Source: Paenibacillus mesophilus (GTDB lineage Bacteria; Bacillota; Bacilli; Paenibacillales; NBRC-103111). Taken from it: a DNA stretch of 64,000 nucleotides. A model generated the notes under the pieces. It saw only the letters and a list, made by a program, of their open reading frames with translations, was not told the DNA's origin and ran no database searches. The position numbers were made by a program, and so were the translations under genes. The stretch lies in the NCBI RefSeq assembly GCF_005938385.1, contig NZ_VCRA01000009.1:243480-307479 (forward strand), read 5' to 3'. Of the stretch, positions 51,632 through 59,380 are shown piece after piece (position 1 is the stretch's first letter; every line of letters begins with the position of its first letter).

Positions 51632-51680
51632 GGTTTGCACACCAATGGACCGTCCGGGCGTTTTTCCCGGACGGTTTTTC
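51632..51680 (+). terminator. Conserved tail with intrinsic terminator, copy 2 (shared with 28261-28300)
   Basis: GTTTGCACACCAATGGACCG is followed by hairpin CCGTCCGGGCG/CCCGGACGG and TTTTTCTC. It is nearly identical to the minus-strand copy at 28300-28261. It lies downstream of the branched element and has its T-run on the plus strand. Confidence 0.85.
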
Positions 51681-51703
51681 TCATACAATAGGTGCGGCTG
51701 CAG

Positions 51704-53494
51704 CTACTTGGTTAACTCCTCCATTTGACCAATCAAATCCTCGAATACGCTCATCGCCTGACGGATCGGCTCCGGCGACGACATATCCACGCCGGCGCGC
51801 TTCAAAATCTCGATCGAATAATCGCTGCCGCCGCTCTTCAGGAAGCCGAGGTAACGCTCGACGGCAGGCGTTCCTTCGTCGAGAATTTGTTTGGCGAAGC
51901 TCGTAGCGGCCGAGAAGCCCGTCGCATATTTGAACACGTAGAAGCTTCTGTAGAAGTGGGGGATGCGGGCCCACTCCATCTCGATGTCCTTGTCGACGGT
52001 CATCGACGATCCGTGATATTTGACGTTCAGGTCATAATAAATGGCGCAGAAGTCCTGATGCGTGAGCGATTCGCCCTGCTCCGCCCTCTTGTAGACGATC
52101 CGTTCGAATTCGGCGAACATCGTTTGCCTGAATACGGTCGTCCGGAATTTGTCGGCGTAATGGCACAGCAAATACAATTTTTGGGTCGGGTCGGAGGATT
52201 GGTTCAGCAGATGGTCCATGAGCAGCGCTTCGTTCAGTGTCGAAGCGACTTCGGCCAAGAAAATCGTATACTGGGCGTCGCGATAGTCCTGTTGCGAATC
52301 GGATAAATACGAATGGAGCGCGTGACCCATTTCGTGCGTCAACGTAAACATGCTGCTTAAATTATCTTTATGGTTAAGGAGAACGAATGGATGAGTGCCG
52401 TATGCGCCGGAGCAGTAGGCGCCGTTTCGTTTGCCTTCATTCTCATAGACGTCGATCCAGCCGCCTTCGAGTCCTTCTTCTAATATTTTACTGTAATGTT
52501 CGCCTAACGGCCGCACGCTTTCCAGCACGATTTTTTTCGCTTCGTCGTACGTGATATCCAGCTTGTACTCGTCGACGAGCGGGGCGAACAAGTCGTACAT
52601 ATGCAGTTCGTCCACCTTCAGCAGCTGCTTCCGCAGCTCCATGTAGCGATGCAGCAGAGGCAAGCTTTCGTGGATCGCGGCGATCAGGTTGTCGTAGACG
52701 TCCAGCGGAATTTTGTCTCCGTAGAGCGAGGCTTCCAGAGCAGAAGGGTACTTTCTCGCTTTGGCATAGAACATATTTTTCGTCAGGTTGGCTCCCAGCG
52801 TCGCCGCAAAGGTGTTGCGGAGCTTGCCGTACGTCGCATACATCGCCTCGAAGGCGCTCTTGCGGACATCGCGGTTGCGGCTTTCGAGAAACTGGATGTA
52901 GCGGCCGTGAGTCAGCTCGATTTCTTCGCCATTCTCGTCCTGGATCTTCGGAAACTTCATGTCGGCGTTGTTGAGCATGCCGAATATCGTTCCCGGAGCT
53001 TGGGATACGTTGCCGACTTGGGCGAGCAGCGCTTCCTCCGGCTTCGATAAAATGTGCGGCTTCTGACGGAGCATGTCGTCGAGCGTTTTTTTGTATTTCT
53101 TAAGCCCCGGATCGGCGATGAGCGACTGCAGCTGATCGTCGGACAAGTCCAATATTTCCGGAGTAATAAAGGACATCGCCTGATTCGCCTCGACGGCGAG
53201 CTTCTTTACTTTATCCGACAATGCCTGATGAGCCGGTTCCGCCATATCCTCGTGGTGGCGGTTGCTGGCATAGCAGTACAGCCGCTCGGTCAGAAGGGAG
53301 AGCTTATCCTCGAGCTCGAAGCATTGACGAATCGTATCGGGGTTGTTCAGCTTGCCTTCGTATTGGCCGATGTCTTTGGCCAGCTGCTTTACTTGCTCAT
53401 ATTCCTCATTCCACGCTTGCTGGTCGGCAAACAAATCTTCCAGCCGCCAACGATGCTCTGCCGGCACTTCGGAACGTTTCAACACGGTTTTCAT
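51704..53494 (-). CDS. pepF: Oligoendopeptidase F, copy 1
   Basis: 596 residues from ATG 53494 with ACAGGAGGGTTCCT upstream. M3-family zinc peptidase: active site TLTHEMGHALHSYLSD, with His-Glu-x-x-His ligands and the downstream Glu in TIFLAEVASTLNEALL. The N-terminal helical part has LSLLTERLYCYASNRHHED and DMLRQKPHILSKPEEALL. It cleaves short peptides of roughly 7-17 residues in the cytosol. A close paralogue of the same core length lies immediately upstream on the same strand (53596-55386), so the pair arose by tandem duplication. Confidence 0.95.
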   Translation of the reverse strand: MKTVLKRSEVPAEHRWRLEDLFADQQAWNEEYEQVKQLAKDIGQYEGKLNNPDTIRQCFELEDKLSLLTERLYCYASNRHHEDMAEPAHQALSDKVKKLAVEANQAMSFITPEILDLSDDQLQSLIADPGLKKYKKTLDDMLRQKPHILSKPEEALLAQVGNVSQAPGTIFGMLNNADMKFPKIQDENGEEIELTHGRYIQFLESRNRDVRKSAFEAMYATYGKLRNTFAATLGANLTKNMFYAKARKYPSALEASLYGDKIPLDVYDNLIAAIHESLPLLHRYMELRKQLLKVDELHMYDLFAPLVDEYKLDITYDEAKKIVLESVRPLGEHYSKILEEGLEGGWIDVYENEGKRNGAYCSGAYGTHPFVLLNHKDNLSSMFTLTHEMGHALHSYLSDSQQDYRDAQYTIFLAEVASTLNEALLMDHLLNQSSDPTQKLYLLCHYADKFRTTVFRQTMFAEFERIVYKRAEQGESLTHQDFCAIYYDLNVKYHGSSMTVDKDIEMEWARIPHFYRSFYVFKYATGFSAATSFAKQILDEGTPAVERYLGFLKSGGSDYSIEILKRAGVDMSSPEPIRQAMSVFEDLIGQMEELTK

Positions 53495-53540
53495 AGGAAC
53501 CCTCCTGTCGCTATTCGGTTATCGCGCTTTGAATGGAATA

Positions 53541-53566
53541 GTCCCCGACAGCCTGTTGCCGGGGAC
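53541..53566 (-). terminator. Hairpin between the two pepF genes
   Basis: GTCCCCG (53541-53547) pairs with CGGGGAC (53560-53566). On the minus strand it follows the stop of pepF copy 2 and is followed by TATTCCATTC, a poor T-run, so it is perhaps only a partial terminator. Confidence 0.5.
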
Positions 53567-53595
53567 TTCGAAGTAATCCGCAGAGACTAACCCGA

Positions 53596-55386
53596 TTATT
53601 TCGTTAGCTGCTCCATCTGCTCGATCAAGCTCTCGAACACGCTCATCGCTTGACGGACCGGCTCCGGAGACGACATGTCTACGCCGGCCCGCTTCAATAT
53701 TTCGATCGAATAGTCGCTGCTGCCGCTCTTCAGGAAGCCGAGGTAACGGTCGACCGCCGGCGCCCCCTCGTCGAGAATTTGTTTGGCGAAGCTCGTCGCC
53801 GCGGAGAAGCCGGTAGCATACTTGAATACGTAGAAGCTGTTGTAGAAATGGGGGATGCGGGCCCATTCCATCTCGATTTCTTTATCGACGGCCATCGCCT
53901 TGCCGTGATACAGCAAGTTCAGATCGTAGTAAATTTTGCACAGATCCTGGTGCGTGAGCGACTCGCCTTTCTCGGCGCGGTCATAAATGATTTTCTCGAA
54001 TTCCGCGAACATCGTTTGCCTGAAAACGGTCGTGCGGAACTGATCGGCATAATAGGTGAGCAAATACATTTTCTGCTTCGGATCGGTCGATTTGTTCAGC
54101 AAGTAGTCCATAAGCAGCGCTTCGTTCAACGTCGAGGCGACTTCGGCCAGGAATATCGTATATTGCGCGGTGCGATAGTCCTGATGCGAATCGGACATAT
54201 AAGAGTGAAGCGCGTGGCCCATTTCATGCGTCAACGTGAACATGCTGTTCAAATTGTCCTTATGGTTGAGAAGCACGAACGGATGCGTGCCGAAAGCGCC
54301 CCATTGATAAGCGCCGCTTCGTTTGCCTTCGTTCTCGTAAACGTCGATCCAGCCGTTATTGAACCCTTCCTGGAGAACCTTGCTATAGTTCTCGCCGAGC
54401 GGCTTGACGCTCTCGAGAACGATTTTCTTCGCTTCTTCGTATGTAATGTCCATCTTGTATTCATCGACAAGCGGCGCGAACAAGTCGTACATGTGCAGCT
54501 CATCCACTTTCAGCAGCTTCTTCCGCAGATCCATATAGCGGTGCAGCAGCGGTAAGCTTTCATGGATGGCGGAAATGAGGTTGTTGTACACGTCGACCGG
54601 GATTTTGTCGCCGTACAGCGATGATTCCAGTGCGGAAGGGTACTTTCTCGCTTTCGAGTAAAAAATGTTTTTCGTCAAGTTGGCGCCAAGCGTCGAAGCA
54701 AGCGTATTGCGCAGCTTGCCGTAGGTTCCGTACATCGCCTCGAAGGCGTTTTTGCGCACGTCGCGGTCGCGGCTTTCGAGAAACTGGATGTAGCTGCCGT
54801 GGGTGAGCTCGGTTTCCACGCCGTTTTCGTTTTTCACCTTCGGAAATTTCATGTCGGCGTTATTCAGCATGCCGAAAATCGTCTCGGGCGCCTGGGACAA
54901 ATTGCCGACCTGAGCGAGCAGCGCTTCCTCCTGCTTGGACAAGGTGTGGGGTTTTTGCCTAAGCATATCTTCGAGCGTTTTTTTGTATTTCGACAGCTCG
55001 GGATTGCCTACCAGCGCTTGCAGCTTCTCGTCGGACAGGCTCAATATTTCCGGGGTAATAAATGACAAAGCTTCGCCGACCTCGACGTTCAGCTTCTTCG
55101 CTTTTTCGGATAAAGCCTGATAAGTCGGTTCCGCCATATCTTCATGATGGCGCATATTGGCGTATACGTATAGACGTTCGATATGAAGGGATATTTCATC
55201 CTCAAGCTCGAAGCATTGCTTGATCGGTTTCGCTTCATTCAGCTTTCCTTCGAACTGGCCGATGTCCTTGAGCTGTTTTTTCAATACATCGTATTCTTTG
55301 TCCCATGCTTGCTGATTGGCAAACATATCTTCGAGCTTCCAGCGGTTTTCCGCCTGGACTTCGGAACGTTTCAACAGTTGATTCAT
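53596..55386 (-). CDS. pepF: Oligoendopeptidase F, copy 2
   Basis: 596 residues from ATG 55386, which has TAGGAGGATCCCA upstream and matches the start and length of copy 1. Zinc site TLTHEMGHALHSYMSD and TIFLAEVASTLNEALL are identical in layout to copy 1. Differences are spread through the chain, for instance HMDITYEEAKKIVLE-like and GAYQWGAFGTHPFVLL regions, so the duplication is not very recent. A second in-frame start at 55494 with its own good ribosome binding site would add a signal peptide; see the separate entry. The protein may therefore exist in a cytosolic and an exported form. Confidence 0.94.
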   Translation of the reverse strand: MNQLLKRSEVQAENRWKLEDMFANQQAWDKEYDVLKKQLKDIGQFEGKLNEAKPIKQCFELEDEISLHIERLYVYANMRHHEDMAEPTYQALSEKAKKLNVEVGEALSFITPEILSLSDEKLQALVGNPELSKYKKTLEDMLRQKPHTLSKQEEALLAQVGNLSQAPETIFGMLNNADMKFPKVKNENGVETELTHGSYIQFLESRDRDVRKNAFEAMYGTYGKLRNTLASTLGANLTKNIFYSKARKYPSALESSLYGDKIPVDVYNNLISAIHESLPLLHRYMDLRKKLLKVDELHMYDLFAPLVDEYKMDITYEEAKKIVLESVKPLGENYSKVLQEGFNNGWIDVYENEGKRSGAYQWGAFGTHPFVLLNHKDNLNSMFTLTHEMGHALHSYMSDSHQDYRTAQYTIFLAEVASTLNEALLMDYLLNKSTDPKQKMYLLTYYADQFRTTVFRQTMFAEFEKIIYDRAEKGESLTHQDLCKIYYDLNLLYHGKAMAVDKEIEMEWARIPHFYNSFYVFKYATGFSAATSFAKQILDEGAPAVDRYLGFLKSGSSDYSIEILKRAGVDMSSPEPVRQAMSVFESLIEQMEQLTK

Positions 55387-55494
55387 TGGGATCCTCCTAT
55401 CGGTTTTCGAAGGTTTTGCAGCTTGGACGGCGTAAACGGGTACGGCGGTCATGGCAGCCAGGCAAATGGTTGCGATAAGCGGGATTAGCTTCAT
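55387..55494 (-). CDS. In-frame signal-peptide extension of pepF copy 2 (alternative start)
   Basis: ATG at 55494, preceded by TCAGGAGGTCCCCC, opens 36 codons that join pepF copy 2 without a stop. The residues LIPLIATICLAAMTAVPV form a hydrophobic core after an N-terminal Lys, ending VYAVQAA, a textbook signal peptidase I site. The codons for DRRIP at the end of the extension are the ribosome binding site of the inner start. Both starts thus look functional. It could be chance, but a random frame with signal-peptide composition and a perfect Shine-Dalgarno is unlikely. Confidence 0.6.
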
Positions 55495-55508
55495 GGGGGA
55501 CCTCCTGA

Positions 55509-55583
55509 AATCTTTGCGTTAGCAAAGATTGCTTCGAAAGCATAAACTGAGCTTTACGAAGTAAAGCTTGCTTCGAAAGCATA
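55509..55583 (-). repeat. Series of four hairpins in the pepF copy 2 leader
   Basis: AATCTTTGC/GCAAAGATT (55509-55530), TGCTTCGAAAGCA (55530-55542), AGCTTTAC/GTAAAGCT (55550-55568) and TGCTTCGAAAGCA again (55569-55581). TTGCTTCGAAAGCATA is directly repeated at 55529-55544 and 55568-55583. They lie 15-90 bases upstream of the outer start, in the likely untranslated leader. Confidence 0.7.
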
Positions 55584-55739
55584 CGCTTAGCTTTGCTTAA
55601 CTCCCCTATTATGGCCGTTCCGTTATGCAATTATGAAAAGATTGACAGCCGCCTGCCGCTTGATCCGGTTTAAGCCCGGAAGCTAGAGGAAATCGAATAT
55701 GATAAACGGCCGCGGGTAGCGGTCGATCCTCTTCAGGAA

Positions 55740-55910
55740 AAGAATTGGGTAATAGATTGGAAGTGTCCGGGAACGGATGTTCCCCTTTCCGAATTCACGC
55801 AACGGGAACAAATGGGTAAAATAAGAGTCGCAAACATCCGCTATTTTTGCCAAAAACCGACTATTACCCGAAATAAGAGCTCCAAACCGTTTCTATTACC
55901 TTGAATCCGG
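55740..55910. other. Intergenic stretch with degenerate AT-richer repeat-like sequence
   Basis: The gap 55584-55960 contains no gene. Blocks such as CATCCGCTATTTTTGCC and CGACTATTACCCGAAATAAG resemble, loosely, sequences at 28331-28395 and 63745-63830. GGAACGGATGTTCC forms a small dyad. Confidence 0.35.
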
Positions 55911-55960
55911 AAGCCGCAGCAAAAACGACGCGGACCGGTAAACGGACGCGAACAAGGCGA

Positions 55961-56143
55961 TCAAAATCCGGCGCCCAGCAGGCTGAAGACGATCATAAAG
56001 AAGCTGCAGCTTACGAGCACAATCGTCACAAGGGCGAGAATGCGCCGCATCTGGGGCTGGATCGTATCTTTCTTCATAATCAAAATAAGCGCGAGCGAAA
56101 AGGCAAGGATCGTAAACAGGACGATCGATCCGGTATCGTTCAA
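55961..56143 (-). CDS. Small two-segment membrane protein
   Basis: 60 residues from a TTG at 56143 with GAGGTGAACCCCA upstream. Two hydrophobic helices (VLFTILAFSLALILIMKK and ILALVTIVLVSCSFFMIVFS) are joined by a short charged loop, so both ends would lie on the same side of the membrane. No family was recognised. The clear ribosome binding site and hairpin-like topology support a real gene. It stands alone; an inverted repeat at 56177-56271 lies in its upstream region. Confidence 0.65.
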   Translation of the reverse strand: MNDTGSIVLFTILAFSLALILIMKKDTIQPQMRRILALVTIVLVSCSFFMIVFSLLGAGF

Positions 56144-56176
56144 TGGGGTTCACCTCGATGCGTTTGCTGCTGCCGG

Positions 56177-56271
56177 GTACACAATGGCGCAATTCCGGTG
56201 CACATTCAATAGGGTCGATTGTCCAATTGCTTCGGCCATAGGAACGATCGTTTGCTTGCACCATTGTGTAC
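56177..56271. repeat. Sixteen-base inverted repeat in the 56144-56571 gap
   Basis: GTACACAATGGCGCAA at 56177-56192 is inverted at 56256-56271 with one mismatch, 63 bases apart. The rest of the gap up to 56571 shows no gene. Confidence 0.55.
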
Positions 56272-56576
56272 TAGTATTCTCCAAATGCGGGCGAAATCCT
56301 TTTCACTTCGAGATTTTGCTCGGTTCAGGGCCGGTACATTTCCTTTATAACGATTCATTCCGCCCGATTTGTTCCCCGGGAGTCAAACGCATGTACGATG
56401 CAACCGAAGACGGTATATTATTTATATAGAACGGACTGGCCAAGCAGAACCGCTTTTCCGACAATTCCGGGGCTGCCGGATCAAGACTTGTTGAATAACA
56501 TCCAAGCCGCCGCGAATAAAATGAACCAAACAACTATATTTCGGATGGAAAGAGGTGTGCATAGTTTCTCGTAATT

Positions 56577-56636
56577 AGGGGGCTCCCCCGAAAGTATTTG
56601 GAATACGCTTCGGAGGCCGGCTCCACTTTCGGGGGA
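56577..56636. repeat. Dispersed GC-rich repeat, third locus
   Basis: AGGGGGCTCCCCCGAAAGTA, TTTGGAATACGCTTCGGAGG and CCGGCTCCACTTTCGGGGG follow in the same order as at 1253-1311. Single copy here, upstream of the CNNM/CorC-type gene. Confidence 0.75.
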
Positions 56637-56682
56637 TAAAAGGAGGTGTACCTGTCTTCCTTAATGAGGAGATAGGAGAACA

Positions 56683-58014
56683 TTGGATGGTGGCCCGATA
56701 CCGATAGGGTTAAGTATTGCGCTGGTCGTTGTATTGGTATTGCTGAACGGTTTTTTTGTTGCGGCGGAGTTCGCGGTCGTCAAAATCCGCGGCAGCCGGA
56801 TTGAAAGCTTGGCGCAGGAAGGCATGCTGAGGGCGAAGCTCGCCCGGAAAATCCTCGCGAATTTGAACGCGTACTTGTCCGCCTGCCAGTTAGGAATTAC
56901 TTTGACGTCTCTCGGTCTGGGGTGGGTGGGAGAGCCTGCTGTGGCACGCTTGCTGGAACCGGCCATGAGCACAATCGGAATGCCCGATCCGGTCATTCAT
57001 ACAATCGCTTTCCTCATCGCTTTTACGCTGATTACTTCCCTTCATATAACGATCGGAGAACAATATCCGAAAACATATGCGATACGCAAGCCCGAGCCGA
57101 TTACGTTATGGGTCGCGGCTCCGCTTATTATGTTTTACAAGCTGATGCTGCCGTTTATATGGGTATTGAACGGGGTATCCAACTGGATGCTGAAGAAGTC
57201 CGGGATCGAGCCGGACGATAGCCATGAGTCGGTCCATACCGAGGAAGAGATCCGCATCTTGGTGAAGGAAAGCCACAAGAACGGGCTGATCGACAAAACC
57301 GAGCTGACGCTGGTCGACAATATTTTCGAATTTTCCGAAACGTACTCCAGGGAAATTATGATTCCCCGTACGGAAATGGTATGCCTGTACGCCAACGTTT
57401 CTTATGAAGAGAACAAGCGGATTGCCATCGAGAAGATGCATACCCGTTATCCGGTATGCGATCCGGACAAAGACAATGTCGTCGGGTTCGTGCATATTAA
57501 GGAAATGCTCAAGCACGATGATTCGATCGACAGCATTTTGAAGATTACCCGCCCTCTAATGAAAGTGCCGGATTCGATGCCGATCAGCACTTTGCTTCGG
57601 CTCATGCAAAGGAATCGGACCGCTATCGCGCTGCTGATCGATGAATATGGCGGAACCTCCGGACTGGTTACGATCGAGGACATTATGGAGGAAATCGTCG
57701 GAGAAATTCACGACGAGTTCGATGAGGGCAGGCCCCGGATCGATCGGCAAAGCTCGTACGTGTATTCGATCGACGGTCTGCTGCTGATCGACGAAGTGAA
57801 CAGCTACTTCGGCACCGAAATCGAAACGGACAATTACGATACGATCGGAGGCTGGATTTATTCCCAGGTGGAGATGCCGCCGCGCCCGAACCAGTGCATC
57901 CATCATAACGGCTTCGAATATACGGTCGAAGAGGTCGACCATATGCGCATATCCAGATTGATCGTGCGCCTTCCGGAGAACTATGAGATGCCGGCCGGAC
58001 AGGAAGTATCGTAA
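56683..58014 (+). CDS. CNNM/CorC (hemolysin C-like) family transporter protein
   Basis: 443 residues from a TTG at 56683, with ATAGGAGAACA before it. An N-terminal DUF21 membrane domain of four segments (LSIALVVVLVLLNGFFVAAE; ACQLGITLTSLGLGWVGEPA; TIAFLIAFTLITSLHITIGE) is followed by two CBS domains (ETYSREIMIPRTEMVCLYAN; KVPDSMPISTLLRLMQRN) and a C-terminal CorC_HlyC domain (YVYSIDGLLLIDEVNSYFG; DNYDTIGGWIYSQ). Relatives such as YhdP and YqhB affect magnesium homeostasis, and CNNM proteins are Mg2+ exporters or exchangers. The historic name hemolysin is misleading. Confidence 0.93.
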   Translation: MDGGPIPIGLSIALVVVLVLLNGFFVAAEFAVVKIRGSRIESLAQEGMLRAKLARKILANLNAYLSACQLGITLTSLGLGWVGEPAVARLLEPAMSTIGMPDPVIHTIAFLIAFTLITSLHITIGEQYPKTYAIRKPEPITLWVAAPLIMFYKLMLPFIWVLNGVSNWMLKKSGIEPDDSHESVHTEEEIRILVKESHKNGLIDKTELTLVDNIFEFSETYSREIMIPRTEMVCLYANVSYEENKRIAIEKMHTRYPVCDPDKDNVVGFVHIKEMLKHDDSIDSILKITRPLMKVPDSMPISTLLRLMQRNRTAIALLIDEYGGTSGLVTIEDIMEEIVGEIHDEFDEGRPRIDRQSSYVYSIDGLLLIDEVNSYFGTEIETDNYDTIGGWIYSQVEMPPRPNQCIHHNGFEYTVEEVDHMRISRLIVRLPENYEMPAGQEVS

Positions 58015-58037
58015 AACTGCAGCTTTAAAGTATGAGA

Positions 58038-58080
58038 AAAATCCCCCGTACGCCGTCGATTGCGACATACAGGGGATTTT
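58038..58080. terminator. Bidirectional terminator between convergent genes
   Basis: AAAATCCCC (from 58038) pairs with GGGGATTTT (58072-58080) around a 25-base loop, with A- and T-rich flanks on both sides. Confidence 0.75.
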
Positions 58081-58114
58081 ATTTGCGCACAGCAGGCTTT
58101 CTCGCTATACGCCG

Positions 58115-58348
58115 TCACACTTGCTTGAACGCCTCGATAATGTCCAGACGTTCTTCCTCCGTGCCTTCGAACCGTTCCTTCGAGAAAGTCGATTCCGCCC
58201 AATGCATAAGGGCCGGCCGGCTCAAAAACTCGAAGTTGTCTTCGCCCCATTGATCGGAAATGACACGCACGACGAAACGCGTCCCGTGCACCTCGACATT
58301 GAGCATATTCCATTTATCTTTCTTGTAAATCTGCACTTTCTTGATCAT
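58115..58348 (-). CDS. Small hypothetical protein
   Basis: 77 residues from ATG 58348; TGGAG lies nine bases before it, whereas the ATG at 58363 overlaps that site. The N-terminus is strand-like (MIKKVQIYKKDKWNMLNVEV, then HGTRFVVRVISDQWG), followed by helices with acidic and aromatic residues (EFLSRPALMHWAESTF) and a final EEERLDIIEAFKQV. It looks like a small soluble alpha/beta protein. No family was recognised. It converges on the CNNM-type gene and is a single gene. Confidence 0.7.
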   Translation of the reverse strand: MIKKVQIYKKDKWNMLNVEVHGTRFVVRVISDQWGEDNFEFLSRPALMHWAESTFSKERFEGTEEERLDIIEAFKQV

Positions 58349-58489
58349 TCGGCATTTCTCCATTCCAGTCGTTTGTCGCCAATGGTTGCATCATAGCGTA
58401 TCGGGACGCGGAAAGCAATAGGGGAACGGGATTGACCGCCAATTGAGCGGGACAAGCAGGTAATCCGCCGCCGCACCGAGGAAGCTCGA

Positions 58490-59152
58490 TTACGGGTGCG
58501 CGCTTTGCTTTGTTTTGCGGGCAATTTCGCTGCGGTCGTACTTGCGCAGCAAATCATCCAACGCTTCGCGCAGCAGCGCGGATTCTTTCTTATTCAGCTG
58601 CTCGGCGAGCGATTTCAGCCGGCGGACGTTCGTAGACGGGTAATAGCACGATTTCATCACCATTTCCTCGTTCGGGGGCAGCGCCACTTGGTTGCGGCCG
58701 ATTTCCTTGGCGGACACGAGGGCGGCGCTGGCCGCTCTCCGCAAGGCGGAATCGGTTTTCCCGTCGCGGGGGTATTGGGCGACGCCGATCGTGATCGTAA
58801 ACCGGTGATCGTCCGGCAGAGCGAACGCAGCCTGATTCGCTTCCACCTTCATTCTGAGACGTTCCATGGTGAGAAAAGCCTGCTCCAGCGTCATATTGTC
58901 CATAGCCAGCGCGAATTCGTCGCCTGACACCCGGAAAGCGGCCGTTCCGCTCTCCTCCTGCAGCAAAACGGCGAGTCCTTTCAGCGCCTCGTCTCCCGCT
59001 TCGCTTCCAAGACGCTCGTTCAATTCGAGGAAATGGTCGACGTCGATCATCGCAAGCGCCACCGGCTCATCGCGGTCGATCCGCTCCTGCAAAACCTTCT
59101 CCAGCCCTTTGCTGTTCGGCAGTCCGGTCAAAGAATCTATATGCTTCGACAT
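58490..59152 (-). CDS. GGDEF domain protein with ribbon-helix-helix-like C-terminus
   Basis: 220 residues from ATG 59152, with TTGGAGTGATACA upstream. Residues about 1-155 are a GGDEF domain: DSLTGLPNSKGLEKVLQERI, LAMIDVDHFLELNERLGSEA, and the signature FRVSGDEFALAMD, where the first Gly is Ser. There is no RxxD inhibitory site before it. Residues about 170-215 (KSCYYPSTNVRRLKSLAEQL, NKKESALLREALDDLLRKYD) have the strand-helix-helix pattern of CopG/Arc-type DNA-binding domains. No sensor or membrane domain is present. It may be a diguanylate cyclase or a nucleotide-sensing DNA-binding protein. An AT-rich promoter region lies upstream. Confidence 0.82.
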   Translation of the reverse strand: MSKHIDSLTGLPNSKGLEKVLQERIDRDEPVALAMIDVDHFLELNERLGSEAGDEALKGLAVLLQEESGTAAFRVSGDEFALAMDNMTLEQAFLTMERLRMKVEANQAAFALPDDHRFTITIGVAQYPRDGKTDSALRRAASAALVSAKEIGRNQVALPPNEEMVMKSCYYPSTNVRRLKSLAEQLNKKESALLREALDDLLRKYDRSEIARKTKQSAHP

Positions 59153-59380
59153 TGTATCACTCCAATATAATATATCCAAGCAATTCGTTGATGTAATACA
59201 AATTATTATATATATTATCGTAATGTGCAATCACTTTTACCAAAATTCTCAAAAAAATTTCAGTTTCGCATGGACACCGCCCTTCGTTTCTCTTATAATC
59301 GGAACAATACCCGGCGAGGCCGGGCAGGAATGAGACAAGAGCCGAGAAATGAATAGTCGAGACGAGGAGAGTCGAGAACG

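Noticed and set aside
58490..58497. Broken GGDEF gene because of the SGDEF signature
   Set aside because: Ser in the first position is found in intact family members and the rest of the domain is complete, so there is no ground to call it a pseudogene.
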